From the NCBI RefSeq assembly GCF_003113895.1, contig NZ_BDUD01000001.1:1215821-1279820 (forward strand): DNA of 64,000 nucleotides. Reading direction: 5' to 3'. A model generated the notes under the pieces. That model did not search any database. It was not told where the DNA came from and worked only from the letters and a program-made list of their open reading frames with translations. This DNA comes from Nostoc commune NIES-4072 (lineage in GTDB: Bacteria; Cyanobacteriota; Cyanobacteriia; Cyanobacteriales; Nostocaceae). Of this stretch, positions 53,318 through 62,627 are shown one piece after another (the stretch's first letter is position 1; each line of letters begins with the position of its first letter). The translations under genes were made by a program, and so were the position numbers.

Positions 53318-55081
53318 TTGACTAAAGCATCTAAGTTTGCGTTAGGTACTTGTTTGCTTCCTCTCACACTCAGTGCCACCCTGTTGCCAGCTATCATAGG
53401 CAAAGCCCAAAACCCTCCTCCACCAGAGGCTGGGAGTGGTCGAGTTGAGCGTGAAGCTGTTCGTACAAATAAGTATGTGGTAGTAGCTGCAAATCCACTA
53501 GCATCAGCAGCCGGACGCGATGTTCTACGTCGTGGAGGTAGTGCCATAGATGCTGCTATTGCAGTCCAAATGGTACTGACGTTGGTAGAACCGCAATCTT
53601 CAGGTATTGGTGGTGGTGCTTTCCTTGTTTACTACGATGCCAAAACGAAGAAGTTGGTTACTTATGATGGTCGAGAAACTGCACCGGCTGCGGCTAAACC
53701 AGATCGCTTTCTTGATGCCAATGGCAAACCTTTACAGTTTTATGATGCTGTTGTCGGAGGTAAATCTGTAGGTGTGCCTGGGGTGTTACGAATGCTAGAG
53801 TTGGCACACAAAAAATATGGCAAGTTACCTTGGTCTCAACTGTTTCAAGGAGCTATCCAACTTTCTGAACAAGGTTTTCCACTTTCACCACGTTTGTACA
53901 CTCTGCTAAGTAAGGATCTATATCTATCTCGCAACGAACCAGCTAAGAGCTATTTCTATCAACCCGATGGTACACCCAAGCCAATTGGTACAAGATTGGT
54001 CAATCAGCCTTTGGCAGAGGTATTGCGTCAGATTGCCAAAGGAGGCGCTAATGCTTTTTATCAAGGAAATATTGCTAAAGACATAGTAGCTACGGTGAGC
54101 CAAGCAGCTGTACCAGGTGACTTAACCACCACTGATCTAGTGCAATATCAAGCTAAACTGCGAGAACCAGTTTGTGGCGCTTATCGAATTTACAAAGTTT
54201 GCGGCATGGGGCCTCCAAGTTCTGGTGGTTTAACCGTACTGCAAATTCTAGGTATTCTTCAACAATTTAATCTGCCAGCTTTAAAGCCAGCTTCTTTAGA
54301 AGCAGTCCATTTATTTTCTGAAGCTGGACGTTTAGCTTATGCTGACAGAAATTTATATATAGCTGACACAGATTTTGTCCCAGTACCAGTCAAAGAATTA
54401 ATTAACCCTAACTACCTGAAGTTACGGGCAGCAATAATCAATCCTGAACGTTCAATCGGTCAAGCTCAAGCAGGCAATCCATTGTTACAGCAAGCAAATC
54501 TTTTGGGTATAGATCAATCTAAGGATTTGCCATCTACTAGTCATGTTTCAATTGTCGATGCGGCAGGTAATGCTATTTCAATGACTACTAGCATTGAAGA
54601 TGCCTTTGGCTCAAGATTAATGGTACGAGGCTTCTTACTTAACAACCAACTGACAGATTTCTCTTTTTCGCCGACATCAGAAGGAAAGCCTGTTGCTAAT
54701 CGCATAGAAGCCAAGAAACGCCCTAGAAGCTCAATGGCTCCCATGATGGTCTTTGATCGCAATGGCAAGCTAGTAATGGTAATTGGTTCAGCTGGTGGGC
54801 CGCAAATTATTAATTATGTCGCTAAGGCAATAGTAGGCCATCTGGACTGGGGATTGGACATTCAGCAAGCGCTAGCTTTGCCAAATTTTGGTAGTCGTAA
54901 TGGCCCAACTGAACTAGAAGCAGATACAGATGTTGCCAACCTGAAACCTGCTTTAGAAGCCAAGGGTCATACAGTCAGCGTTATCCAATTAACCAGTGGT
55001 TCCACGGGAATTGTACTAACTAATCAGGGGCTAGTTAGTGGTGCTGACCCACGTCGTGAAGGAGCACCTTTGGGTGAGTAA
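53318..55081 (+). CDS. ggt: gamma-glutamyltransferase, exported
   Basis: The 587-residue product has a signal peptide (residues about 1-30, LGTCLLPLTLSATLLPAIIG) and the full Ntn-hydrolase Ggt fold. The precursor is expected to cleave itself before the threonine of LPSTSHVSIVDAAGNA, near residue 407, to give large and small subunits. Other motifs are SSGIGGGAFLVYYDAKT and GPPSSGGLTVLQIL. The enzyme hydrolyses or transfers gamma-glutamyl groups of glutathione outside the cytoplasm. The start is TTG at 53318, supported by GGAGAG about 8 bases upstream and by the signal peptide. Confidence 0.93.
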   Translation: MTKASKFALGTCLLPLTLSATLLPAIIGKAQNPPPPEAGSGRVEREAVRTNKYVVVAANPLASAAGRDVLRRGGSAIDAAIAVQMVLTLVEPQSSGIGGGAFLVYYDAKTKKLVTYDGRETAPAAAKPDRFLDANGKPLQFYDAVVGGKSVGVPGVLRMLELAHKKYGKLPWSQLFQGAIQLSEQGFPLSPRLYTLLSKDLYLSRNEPAKSYFYQPDGTPKPIGTRLVNQPLAEVLRQIAKGGANAFYQGNIAKDIVATVSQAAVPGDLTTTDLVQYQAKLREPVCGAYRIYKVCGMGPPSSGGLTVLQILGILQQFNLPALKPASLEAVHLFSEAGRLAYADRNLYIADTDFVPVPVKELINPNYLKLRAAIINPERSIGQAQAGNPLLQQANLLGIDQSKDLPSTSHVSIVDAAGNAISMTTSIEDAFGSRLMVRGFLLNNQLTDFSFSPTSEGKPVANRIEAKKRPRSSMAPMMVFDRNGKLVMVIGSAGGPQIINYVAKAIVGHLDWGLDIQQALALPNFGSRNGPTELEADTDVANLKPALEAKGHTVSVIQLTSGSTGIVLTNQGLVSGADPRREGAPLGE

Positions 55082-55090
55082 AAGCTAGTG

Positions 55091-55177
55091 CCGCAAGGCG
55101 GAAGTCAAAAGTTAACACTGAGCGATTTGCCTTGAGCGCAGTCGAAAGGAGTCGAAGTGTCAAAAGTCAAAAAGCTT
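55091..55177. repeat. dispersed repeat shared with 62409..62537
   Basis: Both copies start with a CCGCA-GGCGGAAGTCAAAAG sequence and end with CAAAAGTCAAAAAGCTT. The interiors differ. The copy here includes TTGAGCGCAGTCGAAAGGAG. Confidence 0.65.
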
Positions 55178-55329
55178 GTGTTATAAACTTTTCCCTGATT
55201 GTGAATGGTATCTCTATATTACGCTCTGCTGTACTAAGTTGATTAAAACAATTAGTATAGCTAGTTTTGAGCAAGTACTTTGTCTTTTTCAATATCAAAA
55301 TTTCTTCAACAATTCTTTGGCATAAAACT

Positions 55330-55854
55330 ATGAGATGGTTCTCAAAAATAGCATTTACAACTACTCTTAGTATTTTCAGCTTGCTAGGAACCTCAGTTAA
55401 GCAAGTACAAGCTGCATCTCTGGACTACGCTTTTACACAATCAGGCTGGGAAGGGGGAGGTATCTTATCTGGTTCATTTTCTGGTGTGGATCAAAATAAT
55501 GATGGGTTAATTTACACAAGTGAGTTAAATACCTTTGATTTGATATTTTCTGGCAACTCTAAAGTTCCTCAAGAGAAATGGTCGGGTGTATCTAGTTTAA
55601 GTTCTTTTGGATTTAACTCTAGTAATTCTAAATTAGCTTTCTCAACTTCTGAAAATTTAGATGAGTATACTGCTAATATTGTTGGTTTACCTTATCTTAA
55701 TTATATTGGCAAACCTTTTCTTGCCAACTATATTACCTCTTCTGAAATTCAACCGCTTGTAGTTGCAAAATCGATTCCCGAACCTACCGTTGGATTTGCT
55801 AGTTTAGCTGCCTTGAGTTTTGGTCTATTACTTAAATTGGGCAAGTCCCGATGA
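55330..55854 (+). CDS. PEP-CTERM domain protein
   Basis: The 174-residue product has a signal peptide (SKIAFTTTLSIFSLLGTSV, cleavage near VQA) and a C-terminal PEP-CTERM sorting signal: IPEPTVGFASLAALSFGLLL followed by basic residues. The middle is a Ser/Asn-rich domain (LDYAFTQSGWEGGGILSGSF, DQNNDGLIYTSEL) seen in many cyanobacterial PEP-CTERM proteins. Exosortase should process it for the cell surface. I prefer the ATG at 55330, which opens the signal peptide, over a TTG at 55267. Confidence 0.8.
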   Translation: MRWFSKIAFTTTLSIFSLLGTSVKQVQAASLDYAFTQSGWEGGGILSGSFSGVDQNNDGLIYTSELNTFDLIFSGNSKVPQEKWSGVSSLSSFGFNSSNSKLAFSTSENLDEYTANIVGLPYLNYIGKPFLANYITSSEIQPLVVAKSIPEPTVGFASLAALSFGLLLKLGKSR

Positions 55855-55887
55855 TGGTCAACATCTGTTACTGTGCGATATATCGTC

Positions 55888-55931
55888 AAGATTTACGCAA
55901 AAATTGCTAAAAAGCTGAATTTATCGAACGC
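55888..55931 (+). repeat. partial MITE copy
   Basis: About 44 bases match the left half of the 93-bp element (TTACGCAAAAATTGCTAAAA onward), with the first bases altered and the right half missing. It ends 14 bases before mfd fragment B, so it may mark an ancient breakpoint. Confidence 0.7.
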
Positions 55932-55945
55932 TTTCTCTGTGAAAT

Positions 55946-56076
55946 GTTTCTAAAACGACGTGCTGCTTGTTTTCTGGTTTAATCCGGCTAAATCCGAGTT
56001 TTTTTGCTAGCTGTTTGAGTTCCATGACTCGCAAAAGTTGATTTGCAGGGACAGGTAAAGTACCATAGCGATCGCT
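55946..56076 (-). pseudogene. mfd 3'-end fragment B
   Basis: About 131 bases match the intact mfd gene at 57428..57559 almost without change (encoding parts around [20 protein letters not shown]). It starts abruptly at GTTTCTAAAACGACG and ends at GCGATCGCT, followed by the CAATAGCAGAAGTAGTAGA tail shared with fragment A. It lies 74 bases before the intact DUF29 gene. Confidence 0.88.
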
Positions 56077-56149
56077 CTCAATAGCAGAAGTAGTAGAGTT
56101 TGAGACAGTTATACAATAAAAGCAAAGACGTTGAGGTTGAACTAACCTA

Positions 56150-56653
56150 ATGGGTATACCTGAAACAAACCCAAAGATACCAATGCTTTCACCAAGCTTA
56201 TACGAAACTGATTTTTACGCTTGGACACAGGAACAAGTAACTTTACTTCGCAATGAGCAGTGGAGTCAGATTGATCTGCAAAATCTGATTGAGGAGATTC
56301 AATCTTTGGGTAAACAGCAACGTCAAGAACTGCGAAACCGTCTGAGTGTGTTGATTGGACATTTACTAAAATGGCAGTACCAGCCTCAACGCCGTAGCCG
56401 TAGTTGGTTAGCAACACTTCGGATTCAACGCTTAGATATTGCTGAACTGCTCGAAGACAATCCTAGCCTAAAGCCTTACCTTGAAGAAGCATTTTGCAAA
56501 GCCTACCTTAAAGGTGTCGAATTAGCGGTTGGAGAGACAGATTTGCCTAAGCGGACTTTTCCTGTAGAGTGTCCCTACAGTTTGGTAGAGATTGTGGACT
56601 ATAATTTCTACCCCGGTGAACCAAGCAAATTACTAGATGAATCAGAGCAGTAA
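56150..56653 (+). CDS. DUF29 family protein
   Basis: The 167-residue product has the DUF29 layout: [20 protein letters not shown], then [40 protein letters not shown] and the C-terminal [19 protein letters not shown]. The family is abundant in cyanobacteria and helical, of unknown function. The ATG at 56150 fits the family start within a few residues. The hicA relic begins only 8 bases past its stop on the other strand. Confidence 0.88.
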   Translation: MGIPETNPKIPMLSPSLYETDFYAWTQEQVTLLRNEQWSQIDLQNLIEEIQSLGKQQRQELRNRLSVLIGHLLKWQYQPQRRSRSWLATLRIQRLDIAELLEDNPSLKPYLEEAFCKAYLKGVELAVGETDLPKRTFPVECPYSLVEIVDYNFYPGEPSKLLDESEQ

Positions 56654-56660
56654 TTTGAGA

Positions 56661-56869
56661 TTAAAGTAAATCTTCCTCAGATAGCTGGGCTATTTTCATC
56701 AAGGCTTTCAAGGTTCTAACTTTCAAGTCTTAATTGCGGTGAACAGGAATTGACAGCATTTTTATACTTTAAGGTTTTCAGAAATATGATTACTGCCAGT
56801 AATTCTTTGCAAAACCCAACTTTTTTATTCTACAATCTTACAAAGTTGCTTGCCAGAAATCGATTTCAT
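56661..56869 (-). pseudogene. hicA toxin relic
   Basis: Read on the minus strand, MKSISGKQLCKIVE matches the start of HicA, then a stop intervenes. Other frames give QRITGSNHI (the HicA RNase histidine region) and SIPVHRN-DLKVRTLKALMK plus IAQLSEEDLL at the end. At least two frame changes and two stops are needed, so the toxin is dead. It lies 16 bases after the RHH-type antitoxin gene. Confidence 0.75.
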
Positions 56870-56885
56870 ACAGCAATTTCGACAA

Positions 56886-57146
56886 CTATTCTCGCTCACG
56901 GGTTTGGGCCTCATGGCGTAACTTGCGAGCGTATGCTTGACTATCTGTAATATCAGGTCGTGAGTTTATCACACCTTCACTCTGCCAATAAGCAACGAGT
57001 TCGGCTCCTGTCTTGGGAGGATTTGCTAAAACTTGTCTCACAGAAAGAATCCGAAGAATGTATTCAGAAAGAGGAAGATTTAACCGAGCCGCTTCAGTAA
57101 AAAGCTGGTTTTCTAACTCTGGTGGCAAATCAAGATTAATACTCAC
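56886..57146 (-). CDS. small RHH-like antitoxin
   Basis: The 86-residue product begins SINLDLPPELENQLFTEAAR and LNLPLSEYILRILS, a ribbon-helix-helix pattern, then a charged tail ending AYARKLRHEAQTRERE. I start at GTG 57146 because homology starts there and GAGG lies about 10 bases upstream; an in-frame ATG at 57206 adds 20 unlikely residues. It precedes the hicA relic on the same strand. Confidence 0.72.
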   Translation of the reverse strand: MSINLDLPPELENQLFTEAARLNLPLSEYILRILSVRQVLANPPKTGAELVAYWQSEGVINSRPDITDSQAYARKLRHEAQTRERE

Positions 57147-57235
57147 TCTGCTTATCCTCTGTAGGTTTGGTTCTGAATTGATAAAAACTTGAGCAAAACT
57201 TATCAAGCAATTGATGACTAATCTTTTTCTAGCAT

Positions 57236-60200
57236 TTAAACACCAACCGCCTCTGGAATCGCACCTTGCATTCTCCCAAAAGCATCAATCAAATTCTGCA
57301 ATTGTTGATCTGCTTTAAAAACTCCTAATCCGCGCACCGTCACTTTACCAGGAGAATAGACAAAGCGCGTCTTGAGATTTTCTGGTAAATTTGCCGCTAA
57401 CAAATTCCAAGCAGGTTCTTCCATTGGCGTTTCTAAAACGACGTGCTGCTTGTTTTCTGGTTTAATCCGGCTAAATCCGAGTTTTTTTGCTAGCTGTTTG
57501 AGTTCCATAACTCGCAAAAGTTGATTTGCAGGGACTGGTAAACTACCATAGCGATCGCTCCACTCGGCTGCAATCTGTTTTAATTCTGATTTAGATTTAG
57601 CTGTTGCTACCGCCCGGTATGCACTCATCTTTTGATCCAAATCGGTGATATAATCTGCCGGAATAAACGCCGTCAGGTTAAGGTCAATCTGGGTATCCTC
57701 CACTTGCGGAATTTCTTGTCCTCGGATTTCCCGAATTGCTTCTTCTAGCATTTCCATGTATAAATCAAAACCGATGGCATCCATTTGCCCAGATTGTTCT
57801 GCACCTAGCAAGTTACCTACGCCTCTAATTTCCATGTCGCGCATCGCTAGCTGATACCCAGAACCTAGTTGGGTAAATTCCTGAATCGCTCGTAATCGTT
57901 GCCGTGCCGCATCAGATAATGCCCGTTGCTTCGGATAAAATAACCAAGCATGGGCTTGGATACCTGCACGTCCCACACGACCGCGTAATTGATACAGTTG
58001 TGCCAATCCAAAGCGGTGAGCATCTTCAATCAAAATCGTATTGACTCGCGGAATATCTAAGCCAGATTCAATAATTGTCGTACAAACCAGGATATCTGCA
58101 TCGCCATTGCTGAAAGTGAGCATGGTTGATTCTAACTCGCTTTCATCCATTTGACCGTGAGCGATCGCAAATCTAGCTCCTGGTAACACTTCTCGTAAAT
58201 TGGCTGTTGTCTCTTCAATTCCATCCACTCGTGGAACTACGTAAAATACCTGTCCGCCCCTGTCTAATTCCTGACGAATTGCAGTGCGGATACTTTCAGA
58301 ATTGATTGGTGAAAGATGGGTTTTAATCGGGCGTCTGGTTGGGGGTGGTGTAGTAATCAAACTCATTTCCCGAATTCCCGACAAGGACATATACAAAGTC
58401 CGGGGAATGGGAGTGGCGGAGAGGGTAAGCACGTCCACTTGAGTTTTCAAGCTTTTAATTTTCTCCTTCTGATTTACCCCAAATCGCTGTTCTTCATCAA
58501 CTACCAACAGTCCTAAATCTTTAAATGTCACACCTTTACCTAAAATTTGGTGCGTACCAACTACTACATCTAATTCACCCGTAGCCAATCGCTTTTGAAT
58601 ATCACGGCGTTCTTCAGCAGACCGAAAACGGTTGAGTAAACCGACATTTACCGGGTAGGGAGCAAAACGTTCTTTGAGTGTATGGTAATGCTGCTGTGTT
58701 AAAATAGTTGTTGGCGCAAGGAGTGCCACTTGTTTCCCGGCGGTGACTGCTTTAAAAACAGCACGAATCGCCACTTCCGTCTTCCCAAAACCGACATCGC
58801 CACAAACTAAGCGATCCATTGGGCGATCGCTTTCCATGTCGCGTTTTACATCTTGTACAGCTTTGAGTTGATCCGTTGTGGGTTGGTAGGGGAAAGAATC
58901 TTCTAATTCCTCTTGCCAAGGCATATCACCTGGGAAGCTAAAACCTTGTTGTTGCGATCGCGCTGCATACAGTTTCAACAAGTCCACTGCCAATTTTTTA
59001 ATCGCTTTGCGGACTTTATTCTTGGTATTTTCCCAAGCTTTACCGGTCATCCGATTGAGTTCTGGTGCTTTATCACCTGCGGCGCGGAACCGAGATAAAG
59101 CGCCTACTTGATCGGCTGCAACTCTTAATAACCCATCAGCATACTGCACTACTAAATAATCACGGGTTTCATTATTAATCGTCAAACTTTCCAGCTTGAC
59201 AAATTTGCCAACTCCATGATTTCTGTGAACCACATAATCGCCTGGACGCAGCTTATTAGGATCAACTTGTTTAGAAGTAGCTTTATGACGCTTGCGGATA
59301 TAGCCGGGAGTCGCCAAAGAATGCTGCCCAAAAAATTCCCGATCTGTAATAATTACCAATCGGTACGTAGGCAGGATAAAACCTTCTAATTCTGCCAGAC
59401 CAGAATATTTTAAAGCTATGGGAGTATGGTTGATTTGCAGCTTATCTATCGCCTGGTAGTCGCGGGGATTCGGGATAAACTGAGCCGGACAATCATGTTC
59501 TTGCAACAGCGATACAGAACGCGAAGGTTGAGCAGAAAGCAACCAAATCGAGAAATTGCGATCGCGTTCTTGGCGGATGGTTTCAGCTAATTTAGCAAAC
59601 TGGTGCGGCGTGACAGGAACAGGTCGGCTAGCAAGATTAATCCCATCATTTTCTTCTGACAGTTCCGATAAATATAATGTTTTGAATTTGGCAACGTCAG
59701 CCAAACACTCATCAAACGACCGATGAATTTTCGGCAATGTTAGGATATTAGACTCTTCCCTATTCCCTATTCTCCATTGTTCCTGGGCATTTTCTACCCA
59801 GCGATCGCTATGAGCATGGCACTGTTCTGGTTCATCAATGGCAATCAGGGTATTTTCTGATAAGTAATTTAGCAGAGATGCTGGTTGCTCGAAAGCCAAC
59901 CCCAAAAAGCGACGACTACCCTCCAAAAGTGATGAGTTCTCAGTGCTAATTTCTGAGTTAATTTCTGACTCAGCACTCAGCACTCGGAACTCAACACTAT
60001 TTTTGAGTGCCGCCATGACGATGGGAGCAAAGCTAGTGGGGGTAAGAATTAACTGATCAACTTTGTCGAGTGCGGAACGTTGGGTTGCTGGGTCAAATTC
60101 CCGCATTTGCTCGATTTCATCACCAAACCATTCCAGGCGGACTGGAAACTCAGATGAAACTGGGTACACATCAACAATATCGCCCCGGCGGCTCCACTGT

Positions 60201-60832
60201 CCTTCTGTTTCCACCAGAGGTACTCGTTCGTATCCCAGAATAGTTATTTTCTCACTGAAAGCATTCAAGTCTAATTCCATCCCCCGCTTCAAAGTAAGAC
60301 AGAATTGCCCAAAAGCTTCTGGTGGTGGTAAGTGGGGTTGCAGCGCTCCTTGAGTAGCCACAATTGCTAAGGGTCGCTTCGCTCCGGTACTGGGGATTGG
60401 GAATTGGGGATTGGGAACAGACAAGGGAGTAACTTTTTCAACAATTCCCTCTTGTCCTCCTAATCCCCAGTCCCCAGCCCCCAATCCCCTGTCCCCTGTT
60501 ATCAAATCTGCCAATACCTGCATTTGCCCCCAACTCATCTCAGTTTCCGGGTCAAAAGGTTCGTAGGGAGAAGCCTCGGAGGTGGGGTAAAAATGTACTG
60601 TTTGCCATCCCATTGCCTCCAGTTGGGCGTAAACGCGTCCAGCTTCTTCCAGAGTGGCACAAACCACAAACAAATCCTTGCCCATAGCCTGCGCCAATGC
60701 CGAAGCCACCAAACCCTTGGGTAGTCGAGGAACGCCATTTAACCGCAATTCGTGTTGTCGGTTTAGCTTAGAAATAAATTCAGTGGTGAGCGGCGATCGC
60801 GCTAAGGCACGCACAATAGAAGAAAATGACAT
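57236..60832 (-). CDS. mfd: transcription-repair coupling factor Mfd
   Basis: The 1198-residue product is full-length Mfd, which removes RNA polymerase stalled at DNA lesions and recruits UvrA. It has the UvrB-homology N-domain, the RNAP-interaction domain with [13 protein letters not shown], helicase motifs ([58 protein letters not shown]) and the TRCF C-domain. Three in-frame stretches near residues 110-153, 279-298 and 350-360 are made of heptamer-type repeats (for example [14 protein letters not shown]) and look like insertions. Two truncated copies of its 3' end lie at 52281..52598 and 55946..56076. Confidence 0.95.
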   Translation of the reverse strand: MSFSSIVRALARSPLTTEFISKLNRQHELRLNGVPRLPKGLVASALAQAMGKDLFVVCATLEEAGRVYAQLEAMGWQTVHFYPTSEASPYEPFDPETEMSWGQMQVLADLITGDRGLGAGDWGLGGQEGIVEKVTPLSVPNPQFPIPSTGAKRPLAIVATQGALQPHLPPPEAFGQFCLTLKRGMELDLNAFSEKITILGYERVPLVETEGQWSRRGDIVDVYPVSSEFPVRLEWFGDEIEQMREFDPATQRSALDKVDQLILTPTSFAPIVMAALKNSVEFRVLSAESEINSEISTENSSLLEGSRRFLGLAFEQPASLLNYLSENTLIAIDEPEQCHAHSDRWVENAQEQWRIGNREESNILTLPKIHRSFDECLADVAKFKTLYLSELSEENDGINLASRPVPVTPHQFAKLAETIRQERDRNFSIWLLSAQPSRSVSLLQEHDCPAQFIPNPRDYQAIDKLQINHTPIALKYSGLAELEGFILPTYRLVIITDREFFGQHSLATPGYIRKRHKATSKQVDPNKLRPGDYVVHRNHGVGKFVKLESLTINNETRDYLVVQYADGLLRVAADQVGALSRFRAAGDKAPELNRMTGKAWENTKNKVRKAIKKLAVDLLKLYAARSQQQGFSFPGDMPWQEELEDSFPYQPTTDQLKAVQDVKRDMESDRPMDRLVCGDVGFGKTEVAIRAVFKAVTAGKQVALLAPTTILTQQHYHTLKERFAPYPVNVGLLNRFRSAEERRDIQKRLATGELDVVVGTHQILGKGVTFKDLGLLVVDEEQRFGVNQKEKIKSLKTQVDVLTLSATPIPRTLYMSLSGIREMSLITTPPPTRRPIKTHLSPINSESIRTAIRQELDRGGQVFYVVPRVDGIEETTANLREVLPGARFAIAHGQMDESELESTMLTFSNGDADILVCTTIIESGLDIPRVNTILIEDAHRFGLAQLYQLRGRVGRAGIQAHAWLFYPKQRALSDAARQRLRAIQEFTQLGSGYQLAMRDMEIRGVGNLLGAEQSGQMDAIGFDLYMEMLEEAIREIRGQEIPQVEDTQIDLNLTAFIPADYITDLDQKMSAYRAVATAKSKSELKQIAAEWSDRYGSLPVPANQLLRVMELKQLAKKLGFSRIKPENKQHVVLETPMEEPAWNLLAANLPENLKTRFVYSPGKVTVRGLGVFKADQQLQNLIDAFGRMQGAIPEAVGV
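60374..60505. repeat. heptamer repeats inserted in the mfd coding region
   Basis: GGGGATTG/GGGGACTG/CCCAATC-type 7-bp units with a GGTCGCTTCGCTCC block encode about 44 residues ([14 protein letters not shown] through [11 protein letters not shown]) that break the usual LADLI-...[13 protein letters not shown] sequence of Mfd. The frame is kept. Confidence 0.75.
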
Positions 60833-61078
60833 AAGTACTACTAGCGGTGGGAGTCTTTGTGGATCAGAAAATATTAAGGCAGTTTATCTCAACTATTTTA
60901 AAAGTGTTAACAGCCTTCTTATTCTTTTGGTGGAAGAATAATGCACGGCGACGAATAAACTTAAGAACTATAACTATTACTTTGTGTACAGTAAAAGCAT
61001 TTGCATTTATAGAAGCACCTTTAATACTAGATACTAGGTACTGAGCTACGTTCGCTCTGATAAGCGGCAATTTTAAAC

Positions 61079-62407
61079 ATGTCCTCCATAAATTTTGAAA
61101 TTTTAATCATTTTGGTGCTAATTATTGCCAACGGCGTGTTTTCTATGTCTGAGATGGCGATTGTCTCGGCACGGAAAGTTAGGCTACAACAACTTGCCAA
61201 TCAAGGAGATGCCAAGGCAAAGGCAGCATTGAAACTAGCTGAGTCTCCAAATCATTTTTTGTCAACCGTCCAAGTAGGTATTTCCTTGATTGGTATCCTG
61301 ACTGGTGCTTTTGGAGGGGCAACAATTGCCAACCGACTGGCAATCTATGTAAAACTTGTGCCTTTGTTAGCACCTTATAGTGAACCGCTATCTTTTGGAA
61401 TAGTGGTTTTGATCATTACCTATTTGTCACTGATTGTTGGCGAATTGGTACCGAAGCGTTTGGCATTAAACAACCCAGAAAGGATTGCATCGATTGTAGC
61501 GATTCCTATGCAAGCCTTGGCAGCGATCGCTTCTCCTGTAGTCTTTCTCTTAAGCGCTTCTACAGATTTGATCTTGAAAGTATTGGGAATCACAGCTTCT
61601 ACCGAGCCGCAAGTCACCGAAGAAGAAATTAAAATCCTAATCGAGCAAGGCACTGAGGCGGGAACCTTTGAGGAAGCCGAACAGGATATGGTAGAGCGAG
61701 TTTTTCGTTTAGGCGATCGCCCTGTTAGCTACTTAATGACACCCCGTCCAGATATCGTCTGGCTAGATTTGGATAATACTGCCGAAGAAAATCGCCAAAA
61801 AATGGTTGATAGTGCCTATTCTCGGTATCCAGTTTGTCAGGGGGGACTTGACAATGTGCTGGGTGTTATGCCAGTTACCGACTTATTAGCTAGGAGTTTT
61901 CGAGGAGAACCGCTAGATTTGACAGTAGGATTGCGGCAGCCCGTATTTGTGCCAGAAAGCACTCGTGGTTTGAAAGTTCTGGAATTATTCAAGCAAACGA
62001 TTACTCACATGGCGCTAGTAGTCGATGAATATGGCGTGATTCAAGGATTAGTCACTCTCAACGACATCATGAGCGAAATCGTGGGTGATGTTCCTTCAAC
62101 AGATGGGCAAGATCAACCACAAGCCATACAACGCGAAGATGGTTCCTGGCTTTTGGATGGGATGTTGCCTGTAGAGGAGTTTTTGGAACTTTTCGGTATG
62201 GAAGAGTGGCAATCTGAAGAAAGCGGCAGTTATCAAACATTAGGTGGTTTTGTGATTACCCATTTAGGTCGTATTCCTGCCGCAACAGATCATTTTGAAT
62301 GGCAAAGTATGCGAATTGAAGTGATGGATATGGATGGTAATCGCGTTGATAAGGTGCTAGTTATACCAAAGGGGAGTAAACCACCGGATACGGCAAAATC
62401 TGAATAG
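61079..62407 (+). CDS. CNNM/CorC (HlyC-CorC) family membrane protein
   Basis: The 442-residue product has a DUF21 (CNNM) membrane domain with about four segments (residues 1-190, NGVFSMSEMAIVSARKVRLQ, GELVPKRLALNNPE), two CBS domains (RVFRLGDRPVSYLMTPRPDI, then THMALVVDEYGVIQGLVTLN) and a C-terminal CorC_HlyC domain (TLGGFVITHLGRIP). Relatives export or regulate magnesium and other divalent cations; the haemolysin label is historical. It is divergent from mfd with about 245 bases between the starts. Confidence 0.92.
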   Translation: MSSINFEILIILVLIIANGVFSMSEMAIVSARKVRLQQLANQGDAKAKAALKLAESPNHFLSTVQVGISLIGILTGAFGGATIANRLAIYVKLVPLLAPYSEPLSFGIVVLIITYLSLIVGELVPKRLALNNPERIASIVAIPMQALAAIASPVVFLLSASTDLILKVLGITASTEPQVTEEEIKILIEQGTEAGTFEEAEQDMVERVFRLGDRPVSYLMTPRPDIVWLDLDNTAEENRQKMVDSAYSRYPVCQGGLDNVLGVMPVTDLLARSFRGEPLDLTVGLRQPVFVPESTRGLKVLELFKQTITHMALVVDEYGVIQGLVTLNDIMSEIVGDVPSTDGQDQPQAIQREDGSWLLDGMLPVEEFLELFGMEEWQSEESGSYQTLGGFVITHLGRIPAATDHFEWQSMRIEVMDMDGNRVDKVLVIPKGSKPPDTAKSE

Positions 62408-62408
62408 C

Positions 62409-62537
62409 ACCGCATGGCGGAAGTCAAAAGGAGCCAGCGCGTTGGGCTGCTCTGCCGACTTTTACCCCTACGGGGATCTTGCTACGCTCTTAGCGTTCCC
62501 GCTCTTTAGCAACTAACGTTCAAAAGTCAAAAAGCTT
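62409..62537. repeat. dispersed repeat shared with 55091..55177, carrying a nested repeat
   Basis: The ends match those of 55091..55177 (GGCGGAAGTCAAAAG and CAAAAGTCAAAAAGCTT). The middle holds a GC-rich block (TGCTCTGCCGACTTTTACCC, CTACGGGGATCTTGCTACGC) of small-dispersed-repeat character. No gene overlaps. Confidence 0.65.
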
Positions 62538-62627
62538 ATTGGGCATTGGAGATTGGGAATTGGGCATTGATAATTATTGTTTACTATTTACTATGCACCA
62601 TACCCAATCCTTTATTTATGCAATTTA

